A stretch of DNA of 23,248 bases from an uncultured Paraburkholderia sp. (GCA_937917025.1 CALFSF010000144.1:1-23248), one strand, 5' to 3'. Counted from the first letter of the stretch, positions 7,925 to 15,376 are shown. Translations and numbers: made by a program. Notes: generated by a model from the letters alone, not told the origin.

Positions 7925-7950
7925 GTTGCCCTTCGTATGAAGGCAACGTT
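7925..7950 (+). terminator. Rho-independent-like terminator after the Lrp gene
   Basis: GTTGC-C-CTTC, loop GTAT, GAAG-GCAAC (7925-7946, a single bulged C), followed by GTTTT. It begins 18 bp after the Lrp stop codon. This is the more terminator-like of two tandem hairpins here. Confidence 0.6.
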
Positions 7951-7973
7951 TTCATGCTGCGTGGATCGCGCTG

Positions 7974-8000
7974 AAACGGGACGTTCAAGGCGTCCCGTTT
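7974..8000. terminator. Second hairpin downstream of the Lrp gene
   Basis: A perfect 10-bp stem AAACGGGACG / CGTCCCGTTT with loop TTCAAGG. It has A's before and T's after, so it could act on either strand. Together with the hairpin at 7925 it separates the Lrp gene from the operon that starts at 8317. Confidence 0.55.
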
Positions 8001-8316
8001 ATGCACGACCGGCTGACCATGCTCTATACCCTCGCCTTACCTGCTTCGATCCGGTGTCCGGCGAGATTGCCTTTACGTCGCGCATTCATTACGCATTAAA
8101 CGTCTGCACGCTCCAAAAAACACCCGTCCTTTTCGCTCAAATTTCGGATAACAGTTCTCCGAATCATTTCTGATTCCTGTCAATACACGGCTAACACCCA
8201 GTTCATACACTATGGATTCCTACACAGTCAAAGAAGCATCGATTTACGGACCGCGATAACAGGAAGCACTGGCGGCCCACCGATTCTTCTGCGTATAGAA
8301 CGGACTCCTTTTCCGC
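8001..8316 (+). promoter_or_regulatory. AT-richer upstream region of the biosynthetic operon
   Basis: 316 bp with no convincing gene and clearly lower GC than its flanks, consistent with a promoter and regulator-binding region for the KS operon. It contains a perfect inverted repeat GAATCA-TTTC-TGATTC at 8161-8176, 141 bp before the KS start. I could not find a -35/-10 pair with good spacing. Boundaries are simply the end of the hairpin and the KS start. Confidence 0.45.
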
Positions 8317-9594
8317 ATGAACAACTCTTCCCGTGGTAACTCGAACCACCCTGCCCGTCGAGTCGTGGTCACTGGCTACGGCAGCGTGACGCCTCTTGGC
8401 AACCGCGTCGACGCGTGCTGGGAAAGCATCATGAATTACGCATGTGGCTATCGTCTTCACGACACGGGGGACGCGTCGATCAAAGCCCGCTTCTTCGGCA
8501 AGGTCGACATTGACGAAAAGCAGTTCCGGGCCATTCCAGCCGCGGTCAGGCGTGCGCTCCCACGTTTCGCGCGCTACGCGGCGCTCGCCGCCCAGGAAGC
8601 CATCGGCATGGCGTTCAAACAGCAGGCACCGGGCGATGTCTACTCGCCGCTCGATTGCGGCGTGATCGTGGGTACGGGATGGGGCGGCCTCGACGAGGCC
8701 TACGACTGTCACGACCGCTATCTCGCGACGGGCTTCGGCAGTCCGCTCGGCAGCCTGCTGACCATGCCCAACGTGGCAACGGCCGCGTGCAGCCTGATGT
8801 GGAATCTGCGCGGCTATCAGAACACGCCGGTCGCCGCCTGCGCAACGGGCACGATCGCCATCGGCGACGCCGTCGAGGTCATCCGCCAGGGCCGCGCGAG
8901 GATGATGCTCGCGGGCGGCGCCGAGGCGCTCAACGCACGCACCAACGTCTGGAACATCGACATCCTGCAGGCGCTCACCAAGGAACAGGCTGACGTGTCG
9001 AAAGCCTGCTGTCCGTTCAGCGGAGCGCGCAGCGGCTTCGTCCTGTCGGAAGGTGCGGCCGTTGTGTGCCTCGAGGAGATGGAATCCGCCCTGCGTCGCG
9101 GCGCCCGCATTCTTGGAGAAATCACCGGCTACGGCAGCTACTCCGACGCGCGCGATTTCACGGCGCCGGCGGAAGACATGCTCGCGCGCATCGAATCGAT
9201 CCGGGCGGCACTGGCCGACGCGGGAAAGTCCGCTGACCAGATCGATTACATCAACGCACACGGCACGTCGACGCCGCTCAACGACGTCAACGAAACGGCT
9301 TCGATCAAGGCAGCGCTTGGCCAGCACGCGTACCGCATTCCCGTGTCGAGCACGAAGTCGTACTCCGGCCACCTGATCGCCGCGGCTGGCAGTTTCGAAA
9401 CCATCGTCTGCCTGAAAACGATCGAATCCGGCATTGTCCCGGCGACAATCCACCTGGCCGATCCTGATCCGCAATGCGATCTCGACTACGTTCCGAACAC
9501 ACACCGTGAGGCGCAGGTCGACACGACGATGAACCTCTCGTTCGGCTTCGGCGGCGCCAACGCGGCGCTTGTCATCGAACGGTTCGTGCCATGA
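8317..9594 (+). CDS. Beta-ketoacyl-ACP synthase (FabF-like ketosynthase)
   Basis: A 425-residue condensing enzyme that would elongate an ACP-bound acyl chain by decarboxylative Claisen condensation. The thiolase fold begins RRVVVTGYGSVTPLGN. The catalytic triad is visible: Cys175 in PVAACATGTIAIGDA, His315 in YINAHGTSTPLND and His352 in TKSYSGHLIAAAG. The C-terminal NLSFGFGGANAALVIERF is standard. Length and motifs match single-domain FabF/KAS II rather than a chain-length factor, because the cysteine is kept. It is the first gene of a nine-gene operon, and its stop overlaps the next start (ATGA at 9591-9594). It is unlikely to be the housekeeping FabF, given neighbours that include an oxygenase and a desaturase-like enzyme. 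Chain length and starter unit are unknown. Confidence 0.92.
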   Translation: MNNSSRGNSNHPARRVVVTGYGSVTPLGNRVDACWESIMNYACGYRLHDTGDASIKARFFGKVDIDEKQFRAIPAAVRRALPRFARYAALAAQEAIGMAFKQQAPGDVYSPLDCGVIVGTGWGGLDEAYDCHDRYLATGFGSPLGSLLTMPNVATAACSLMWNLRGYQNTPVAACATGTIAIGDAVEVIRQGRARMMLAGGAEALNARTNVWNIDILQALTKEQADVSKACCPFSGARSGFVLSEGAAVVCLEEMESALRRGARILGEITGYGSYSDARDFTAPAEDMLARIESIRAALADAGKSADQIDYINAHGTSTPLNDVNETASIKAALGQHAYRIPVSSTKSYSGHLIAAAGSFETIVCLKTIESGIVPATIHLADPDPQCDLDYVPNTHREAQVDTTMNLSFGFGGANAALVIERFVP

Positions 9595-10472
9595 CCGCAC
9601 TCCGTTACAACACAGCCGACCTGCAGGCGTGGGCCGAATTCTCGGGCGATTTCAATCCGGTCCATTTCGACCTTGCGCGCGCCGCGCGGCTGAACCTGAA
9701 GGCCGTGCCCGTTCACGGCATGCGCGTGATGCTCGACGTAAAGGCAGCACTGTTTCAGGAAGCGAGGCGCCGTGAATGGCCGGAAGGCGCGCTGGTGTTC
9801 AAGGCCGTGTTGCGCGCGCCGGTTCTCAGGAACGCCGTTTATCGCTTCGCCATCGAATCGCGCGGCAACGGCCTCAATTTCACGGTTGCAGACGAAGAGC
9901 GCAACACGCCGTGCATGACCGGTCATCTGCGCCCGCTGTCAACCCGCAATGGGTCGCAACGCGAATCCATTGGAATCTGCGGCGGCGAGCACGCGTGGCA
10001 TTCGTTTTCGATTTCACGAGCGGAGCGCGCCGCCGCAATCGCGCTATGGCCGGCCACGTCTCACGGCCCGGCCAGCGCATGGCTGCTGCTCGACGCGTTG
10101 CTCTTTAGCGCGCTGCTACGCCAGCCCGGCCTCTTCGCGCAAGTTAGCGACTTTGCCGGCTTCGCGTGCGCCCGTTCCGTTGACGACCTCATGCAACACG
10201 CGACCGTCCTGCAGACACACCACTCGACGGTGATTTCCGCTGAAATCCAGCGCGTGGATATCGATTCGACCAGTGCATACGGCGAAGCCGATGCAATCCG
10301 CTGCGACATCGATACACCCGTCATTACCGGCAGCGGGCAGGAGGGTTGCGTCGTTCAGGCGACCTTGAGCGCGTATGCCGGTACGCAGTTTCTGTTGAGA
10401 ACCACGGTGGCTCTCATGATTTCCCCGCTGAGTTCATCAGCGAAGCAACTGGAGCAACGAGAAAATGTCTGA
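9591..10472 (+). CDS. MaoC-like (R)-hydroxyacyl dehydratase, double-hotdog size
   Basis: A 293-residue protein. The N-terminal part carries the MaoC/hydratase-2 motif FSGDFNPVHFDLARA (Asp20 and His25 being the expected catalytic pair), followed by VPVHGMRVMLD. It would dehydrate 3-hydroxyacyl-ACP to the trans-2-enoyl-ACP, supplying the double bond after KS and ketoreductase steps. At about twice the size of a single hotdog, the second half (from about 135) is probably a degenerate second hotdog domain. I see no catalytic motif in it. It is translationally coupled to the KS by a 4-bp overlap and overlaps the ACP start by 8 bp. No enoyl reductase accompanies it. Function is inferred from the motif and operon, and strict substrate class (ACP or CoA) cannot be decided. 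Confidence 0.78.
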   Translation: MTALRYNTADLQAWAEFSGDFNPVHFDLARAARLNLKAVPVHGMRVMLDVKAALFQEARRREWPEGALVFKAVLRAPVLRNAVYRFAIESRGNGLNFTVADEERNTPCMTGHLRPLSTRNGSQRESIGICGGEHAWHSFSISRAERAAAIALWPATSHGPASAWLLLDALLFSALLRQPGLFAQVSDFAGFACARSVDDLMQHATVLQTHHSTVISAEIQRVDIDSTSAYGEADAIRCDIDTPVITGSGQEGCVVQATLSAYAGTQFLLRTTVALMISPLSSSAKQLEQRENV

Positions 10473-10722
10473 TGTCAGCACTGTGTTTGAGTTTATCCAG
10501 AACATGATCGTCGAGATCAAGGACCTTGAGCCCAGCGAGATCCAGCAGGAAACCAGCATCGATGAACTGGGTCTCGACAGTCTCGACTACGTCGAAATCC
10601 AGGTCGGCGTGAAACGCGAGTTTGGCGTGGCGCTGTCGCCCGCGCTCTTCGAAAAGCAGATCCGCACGCTCGGACAGCTATGCACGTATATCGGCGCGGC
10701 AGCCGCAACCGAGGAGGCCTGA
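10465..10722 (+). CDS. Acyl carrier protein
   Basis: An 85-residue free-standing ACP. The 4'-phosphopantetheine attachment motif is ELGLDSLDYVEI, with Ser39 as the modified residue. Helix I (VFEFIQNMIVEIKDL) and an acidic overall composition are typical. It would carry the growing chain made by the KS, ketoreductase and dehydratase of this operon, and present it to the tailoring oxidases. It differs from housekeeping AcpP in sequence (for example IKDLEPSEIQQETSI), consistent with a dedicated carrier. It overlaps the dehydratase gene by 8 bp, and the oxygenase gene starts 2 bp after its stop. No phosphopantetheinyl transferase is encoded in the window, so a genomic one must activate it. Confidence 0.93.
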   Translation: MSDVSTVFEFIQNMIVEIKDLEPSEIQQETSIDELGLDSLDYVEIQVGVKREFGVALSPALFEKQIRTLGQLCTYIGAAAATEEA

Positions 10723-10724
10723 CG

Positions 10725-11657
10725 ATGAACACCGCTACCCGCAATCCGCTTGAAGCAGTCGCCATCAATGCAGGGGACCCGTTCTGCCTGTCCAAACAGA
10801 AGCACGAGAACATCAGAAAGCTCGTGCAGGCGTCGCATCGGTCGTTCATGGACGTCGATGGCGTTCTGCCGTGGCAGGACGGAATCGATCTCTCGCTGCC
10901 GCCCAAGTCGGACAACACCTCGTGGATCTATGGCACGCCGTACTGGGACGCGCTTGGCGAGTCCGAACGTCGCGAGTTGCTGTGGAAGGAAACGGCGCGC
11001 GACGTGTCGATGTTCATCTGGCTGGAGCAGACGCTGCCGCCGCTCTACGTCGGCTACGTCAACACGTATCACGAACGGCTCAGTCCGGAAATCTACGAGT
11101 ACCTGATGATCTTCCCGAAAGAGGAGGTCATTCATACGCTGATGTTCCGGCGTTACATGAAACTCGCCGGTCTCAACCTGTTCGCGCCGCCGTCGGGTCC
11201 TTACGCGGCGCTGCTGGCAAAGCTCCCCACGCTTCATCCTGCCATCGGCATTCTGTGGACGTTGACGATAGAGTGGGCCGCCGAACTGGTCGCCATGTCC
11301 AGCACGCAAGACGAGGGTATCGAGCCGCTCACGCGCAAGATGTTTCATGCACATCACGTCGAGGAAATCCGTCACATCACGTTCGGCCGGCGCATCGTCG
11401 AAGGCTTTTTCAATAGTGCCTCGCACGAAGATCAGGCGATCGTGCGCGAGCAGTTCCGGCCCGTGCTGAACAACTTCATTGGCCTGCTGACGTTCAATCC
11501 GGAGATCGCCGCGCATCTGAGCTTTCCGTTTCCCGCCAACGTCAACGATCCGGACGTGGTCCGCTCGATCCGCACGTCGCCGAACAATGCGATGCTCAAC
11601 GCCCGACGGTTCAAGGAGCAGCGAGACTGGTTCGTCGAACTCGGTCTTTCGCAATGA
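10725..11657 (+). CDS. AurF-like non-haem diiron oxygenase
   Basis: A 310-residue protein of the AurF (p-aminobenzoate N-oxygenase) family, ferritin-like four-helix diiron enzymes that use O2. The putative ligands fall in the AurF pattern: Glu101 (WLEQTL), Glu134 and His137 (KEEVIH), Glu183 (TIEW), then His210, Glu214 and His217 (HHVEEIRH, an HxxxExxH motif). All seven ligands therefore appear intact. ATG 10725 has GAGGAGG 7 bases upstream, which decides this start over upstream in-frame codons lying inside the ACP gene. It overlaps the FAD enzyme by 4 bp. In this acyl-ACP operon it probably oxygenates the chain or an attached amine. N-oxygenation is the family precedent, but C-oxidation is possible. 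The ferredoxin downstream is a plausible electron donor. Confidence 0.82.
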   Translation: MNTATRNPLEAVAINAGDPFCLSKQKHENIRKLVQASHRSFMDVDGVLPWQDGIDLSLPPKSDNTSWIYGTPYWDALGESERRELLWKETARDVSMFIWLEQTLPPLYVGYVNTYHERLSPEIYEYLMIFPKEEVIHTLMFRRYMKLAGLNLFAPPSGPYAALLAKLPTLHPAIGILWTLTIEWAAELVAMSSTQDEGIEPLTRKMFHAHHVEEIRHITFGRRIVEGFFNSASHEDQAIVREQFRPVLNNFIGLLTFNPEIAAHLSFPFPANVNDPDVVRSIRTSPNNAMLNARRFKEQRDWFVELGLSQ

Positions 11658-13186
11658 GCGAGTCATTCGACGTCGTATGCGTCGGCTCCGGCATCACGGC
11701 GCTGGCGTATGCGGCGAGCCTGCTCGAAACGCGTCCCGGCACACGCATCGTGGTGCTCGAGAAGCACCGGATTCCGGGCGGATACGCGACGCAGTTCGCC
11801 CGCCCGAAGCACCACGCGCGCTTCGACGTCAGCCTGCACAAGCTGACCGGCATGGGGCCGGACGGCAACCTGCGCGAGATGCTGAAGCGCCTGCGCGTGC
11901 TCGACGAACTTGAGCCCGTCTTTCCGGACACGCTCTTCAGGGCGTGCGCCGGCGACACCCGCATCACGCTGACCAAAGATCCACACGCCGTTCTTGAAGC
12001 GCTGCAACAACGCTTCCCCGACTGTGCAGCGGGGCTGCAAACCGTTTTCGACGAAATCAGCACGTACGGATACGACGGGTACATGCAGTTTCGCACGCTG
12101 TCCGGCGAATACGAACCCGACCTCAAACGTCTGCGATATGCACATACCGTGCTGAAAACACGCTCGACGCGCGATGCGATCCACGAGCGCATCGCGGCGC
12201 CGACGCTGCGTGAAATACTTGCGCTGCCGTGCATTTACGTCGGCGCGTTCCCGGAACAGACGAGCTATCTGTACTTTCTGCACGTCTGGTATGCCGCGCT
12301 GTTCGGCGGCTCCGCGTATCTGCGAGGTGGATCGAGCGCGCTCACCGCCGCGCTGGTTCGCCGCATCGAACGTGGCGGCGGGCGTGTCGTCACCCGCGCC
12401 GAAGTCCAGCAGATCGCGATCGACCGCACGTCGATGCGCGCGACGGGCGTCGTCACGGATATCGGTCATTTCCATGCTGACGAAGTGATCGTCAACACGT
12501 CGCCGCTTTACGCGCTGGAGCATCTCGTCGACCGGACGCTGCCTGGGTTCGACACGCCCATCACCGCACACACCGCGACGCACGCAGCCAGTTCAACCAC
12601 GACGCTCTACGCCGTGCTCGACGCGCCGCCAGCCCGTTACGGTCTGGTCGACGCCGAAACCATGCTGCTCGCGCGCGATCCCGAAACGGCATGCGAGGCC
12701 CGGACCTGTGCGCGCCGCGCGCCGGCTGAGGCCGCGTTGAGCGAACAGGCGTACTGGCACGACTCGTCGGTCGAGGTGACGAACTATCACGCGCTTGACC
12801 CGACAGCCGGCCACGTCATCGTCGTCAATGCGCTCGACACGATCCATCACTGGCCGGAGCGCAAGACCGACGCCTATCGCGGCAAGAAGGCGCGCGCGCG
12901 GGATGCCCTGCTCGGCCGCCTGCTCGAACACTTCCCGGACATGCAAGGACACGTTCGCTACGTCGAACTGTCAACGCCGCGCACCTGCCTGCGCTACACG
13001 AACAACACCCATGGGTCGGGCTATGGCGCACTCGTCGAACCACCCTCGACGAAACACGCGCCCTCGCGAAGGCTTCCGGTCGACAACCTGCGCTTTGTCA
13101 GCCAGTGGGTGTCGGGCGGCGGATACGAAGCGACGATCGGCTACGGCGCGATGCTCGGGTTCCAGACAGCGAAGGATTTCACATGA
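11654..13186 (+). CDS. FAD-dependent oxidoreductase, phytoene desaturase / CrtISO-like
   Basis: A 510-residue flavoprotein. The N-terminal dinucleotide-binding motif VVCVGSGITALAYAASLLE is GxGxxA rather than the usual GxGxxG. VVLEKHRIPGGYATQF follows, with Glu36 placed to bind the adenosine ribose. The C-terminal FAD-contact segment is SQWVSGGGYEATIGYGAMLG. Length and layout match the CrtI/CrtISO/retinol-saturase group, which desaturates, saturates or isomerises polyene chains. SSALTAALVRRIERGGGRV is also typical. No carotenoid synthesis genes lie nearby. In an operon that builds unsaturated acyl chains, the substrate is more likely the acyl-ACP or released polyene. It overlaps both neighbours by 4 bp. 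The exact reaction is unknown. Confidence 0.8.
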   Translation: MSESFDVVCVGSGITALAYAASLLETRPGTRIVVLEKHRIPGGYATQFARPKHHARFDVSLHKLTGMGPDGNLREMLKRLRVLDELEPVFPDTLFRACAGDTRITLTKDPHAVLEALQQRFPDCAAGLQTVFDEISTYGYDGYMQFRTLSGEYEPDLKRLRYAHTVLKTRSTRDAIHERIAAPTLREILALPCIYVGAFPEQTSYLYFLHVWYAALFGGSAYLRGGSSALTAALVRRIERGGGRVVTRAEVQQIAIDRTSMRATGVVTDIGHFHADEVIVNTSPLYALEHLVDRTLPGFDTPITAHTATHAASSTTTLYAVLDAPPARYGLVDAETMLLARDPETACEARTCARRAPAEAALSEQAYWHDSSVEVTNYHALDPTAGHVIVVNALDTIHHWPERKTDAYRGKKARARDALLGRLLEHFPDMQGHVRYVELSTPRTCLRYTNNTHGSGYGALVEPPSTKHAPSRRLPVDNLRFVSQWVSGGGYEATIGYGAMLGFQTAKDFT

Positions 13187-13926
13187 CTCAACAGAAACGG
13201 CCGTGGTTACTGGTAACCGGCGGCGCCCGCGGCATCGGCGAGGCGCTCGTACGCGAACTGTCGCGGCATTATCACGTCGTCTTCACGTACGTTCATTCCA
13301 GTGACGCGGCACGCCGTCTCGCGAACGACTGCCAGCAGCAAGGCCGCCGTGTCGACGCGGTGCAATGCGACGGCACGGACCGCGTGGCGGTCGCGGCGCT
13401 GGCGCAGGCGTGGGTTACCCGGTACGGCGCGCCGCATGCGCTCATCAACAACGCCGGCATCACGCGCGATGGCGCTTTCCTCGGCATGGCCGCCGAAGCC
13501 TGGCTCGCGGTCGTCGACAACAACCTGAACGCGGCGTTTCACTGGACGCGTGCGCTGCTCCCCTCGATGGTCGAAGCCGGCAGTGGCTCGGTCGTCATGA
13601 TGTCGTCCGTATCGGGGCTGAAGGGCAATGCCGGGCAAACCAGCTACGGCGCGACCAAGGCGGCACTGATCGGCTTCACGCGCTCGCTGGCGCTCGAAGT
13701 CGCGCGCTTCGGCGTGCGCGTCAACGCTATCGCCCCTGGCATCATCGATACGGACATGACGCGCGAGATGCCGGAAAAAGCGCGCGTGGCCCTGTGCCGC
13801 TCCATCCCCATGCGTAAGGCCGGCGACGTGAGCGACGTCAGCTCTATGGTCGAATACCTCGTCGGCGATCAAAGCCACTATGTCACCGGACAGTGCTTTG
13901 TGATCGACGGCGGCATGACAGCCTGA
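13183..13926 (+). CDS. 3-oxoacyl-ACP reductase, FabG-like SDR
   Basis: A 247-residue short-chain dehydrogenase that would reduce the beta-keto group made by the KS, using NADPH. Motifs are VTGGARGIG (cofactor binding, residues 11-19), INNAGITRDG (88-97), catalytic Ser142 in MMSSVSG, Tyr155 and Lys159 in SYGATKAAL, and NAIAPGIIDTDMTREMP. The C-terminus GQCFVIDGGMTA is typical FabG. ATG 13183 overlaps the upstream stop (ATGA). An upstream in-frame start would lie inside the FAD gene. It completes the KS-KR-DH-ACP elongation set in this operon. The ferredoxin gene follows after 11 bp. Confidence 0.93.
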   Translation: MTQQKRPWLLVTGGARGIGEALVRELSRHYHVVFTYVHSSDAARRLANDCQQQGRRVDAVQCDGTDRVAVAALAQAWVTRYGAPHALINNAGITRDGAFLGMAAEAWLAVVDNNLNAAFHWTRALLPSMVEAGSGSVVMMSSVSGLKGNAGQTSYGATKAALIGFTRSLALEVARFGVRVNAIAPGIIDTDMTREMPEKARVALCRSIPMRKAGDVSDVSSMVEYLVGDQSHYVTGQCFVIDGGMTA

Positions 13927-13937
13927 CAGGACAACTC

Positions 13938-14261
13938 ATGACACATGTCGTCACACAGGCGTGCGAGCGCTACAAATATACGGACTGCGTCGAGGTTTGC
14001 CCGACGGACAGCTTTCACGAAGGACCGGAGATGCTCGTCATCAATCCGGATGACTGCATCGATTGTGGCGTCTGCATCATCGAGTGTCCGGTCGACGCCA
14101 TCCTGGACGCCGACGATCTTCCCCCGGCGGAGCGCGAGGCTGCTGTCGCGTTCAATCACGCGCAGTCGCGGATATGGCCGTTGATCACGCGGAAGAAGGA
14201 GCCGCTGGCCGATCCCGCATCCCGCGTGACCGCGCGCGACGCGCCAGGAACCGATGACTGA
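13938..14261 (+). CDS. 7Fe-type ferredoxin ([3Fe-4S][4Fe-4S], FdxA-like)
   Basis: A 107-residue electron carrier. Cys9, Cys17 and Cys21-Pro (C-x7-C-x3-CP) form the N-terminal cluster site, which usually holds a [3Fe-4S] centre. CIDCGVCIIECP (Cys40, 43, 46, 50) binds a [4Fe-4S] cluster together with N-terminal cysteines in crossed fashion. The start MTHVVTQACERYKYTDCVEVCP is close to housekeeping FdxA. An AGGA precedes ATG 13938. It lies between the ketoreductase and a membrane-protein gene that it overlaps by 8 bp. In this operon it is most simply the reductant for the AurF-like diiron enzyme. No ferredoxin reductase is encoded nearby, so that would come from elsewhere. Confidence 0.92.
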   Translation: MTHVVTQACERYKYTDCVEVCPTDSFHEGPEMLVINPDDCIDCGVCIIECPVDAILDADDLPPAEREAAVAFNHAQSRIWPLITRKKEPLADPASRVTARDAPGTDD

Positions 14262-14718
14262 CATGCACATCTGGTACGTCACCGGCCTGCGCTGCGCGGG
14301 CGTTGCGCTCGCGTTTGCGTTCCTTCTGTTTGCGCTCGTCCATCTGTACTGGGCGATGAACGGCCGGCGTGGCCTGCGGCTTGCCCTTCCGCATGAGGGG
14401 GCGCGTCCGGTCTTTCAGCCTCGCCGTGGCGCGATCATGCTGGTCGCGGCCGGCTCGGCCGCGTGTTCGGCGCTGCTGCTTCTGTGGCTCGACGTCATCT
14501 GCACGCCGTTCCCGCGCGCGGCGCTTCGCCCGGTTCTTCAGGTGGCCGTGATCCTGCTCGGCGCGACGTTGCTCGTGCGCGCCGTCGGCGATTTTCGCCA
14601 CTTCGGCTTTTTCCGGAAGAGGGGCGACGGCCCATTCAGGCGAATGGACCGCCTCATCTACACCCCGTTCAGCCTCGTGGCCGGCTCGCTCATCGTCCTG
14701 ATGGCGTTTGTCATCTGA
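14254..14718 (+). CDS. DUF3995-like small membrane protein
   Basis: A 154-residue integral membrane protein with four predicted helices (about residues 11-33, 58-80, 90-110 and 134-154). The segment VRAVGDFRHFGFFRKRGDGPFRRMDRLIYTPF strongly resembles the conserved C-terminal part of DUF3995 proteins. The family has no established function. The start at 14254 overlaps the ferredoxin stop by 8 bp and has AGGA 4 bases before it, which favours it over the ATG at 14263. Its place between the ferredoxin and a membrane methyltransferase suggests a role in handling a hydrophobic product at the inner membrane, but this is inferred from position only. Confidence 0.7.
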   Translation: MTDMHIWYVTGLRCAGVALAFAFLLFALVHLYWAMNGRRGLRLALPHEGARPVFQPRRGAIMLVAAGSAACSALLLLWLDVICTPFPRAALRPVLQVAVILLGATLLVRAVGDFRHFGFFRKRGDGPFRRMDRLIYTPFSLVAGSLIVLMAFVI

Positions 14719-14788
14719 GTTGCGTGTCGCGATCCTTAACCCGTCAACCCTCAGTCTGGCCGACGCCAGATTCACCCGTCATCCGCTT

Positions 14789-15349
14789 ATGAACTACATT
14801 TTCGCCGTTGTGTTTTTCGCGTGGGTCGGCACCGAGATGGTCCTGTCGTCGAAACTGCGGGCGTCCCGCAAGGAAGCCGGCAACCACGACCGGCGCACGC
14901 TTGTCGTCATCTGGTTCACCACCGTGTCGTCGATCGGCGTGGCCGCGCTCATCGCGTACTTCACGGATTTCCCCATCGTCCGCGTGGCGGAATTCCGCTA
15001 CGTCGGCATCGCCGTGATCCTGATTGGCATGCTGCTGCGGATCGTCTCGATCGTGACGCTCGGTCGCTTCTTCACTTACAACGTCGCGATTCGCGAAGGA
15101 CACGCGCTCATCACCCGCGGCGCTTACCGGTGGGTGCGCCATCCGGCCTATACCGGCCTGCTCGTCAGCTTTCTCGGCTATGGTCTCGCGCTCAACAACC
15201 GGGTAAGCCTGGCCGTCGCGTTCCTGCCGGTCTTGTGCGTGATGATCAGGCGCATCAAGATCGAAGAAGCCGCGCTCGCCAGCGAATTTGGTGAAGTCTA
15301 TGCGGAGTACCGGCGACATTCGCGCCGGCTGCTCCCCTGGATCTACTGA
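14789..15349 (+). CDS. ICMT-like membrane methyltransferase
   Basis: A 186-residue integral membrane protein of the isoprenylcysteine carboxyl methyltransferase-like family, which uses S-adenosylmethionine to methylate lipid-linked or small hydrophobic acceptors. The C-terminal signature is visible: REGHALITRGAYRWVRHPAY (the RHP cofactor-binding motif), TGLLVSFLGYGLAL, then the final helix and KIEEAALASEFGEVYAEYRR ending in RLLPWIY. ATG 14789 begins directly at the first helix (NYIFAVVFFAWVGTEMVL). It has no clear ribosome-binding site, and TTG at 14708 would give an 11-bp overlap with the preceding gene, so the start is uncertain. It is the last gene of the operon. A role in methylating the product, for example at a carboxylate, is inference. 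Confidence 0.82.
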   Translation: MNYIFAVVFFAWVGTEMVLSSKLRASRKEAGNHDRRTLVVIWFTTVSSIGVAALIAYFTDFPIVRVAEFRYVGIAVILIGMLLRIVSIVTLGRFFTYNVAIREGHALITRGAYRWVRHPAYTGLLVSFLGYGLALNNRVSLAVAFLPVLCVMIRRIKIEEAALASEFGEVYAEYRRHSRRLLPWIY

Positions 15350-15376
15350 AAGGCGTCCGTCAAAGCCCGAACCGCA

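Noticed and set aside
7937..8173. 78-codon frame upstream of the KS operon
   Set aside because: Runs through a hairpin terminator, has no recognisable motif, and ordinary composition is absent. It is more likely regulatory DNA.
8203..9600. 465-codon minus-strand frame opposite the ketosynthase
   Set aside because: The opposite strand encodes a full KS with intact catalytic triad. The antisense frame has no domain I recognise.
8317..15349. Operon as an aryl polyene or polyyne cluster
   Set aside because: No ammonia-lyase, acyl/aryl-AMP ligase, multiple KS/CLF set, membrane fatty-acid desaturases or thioesterase typical of those clusters are present.
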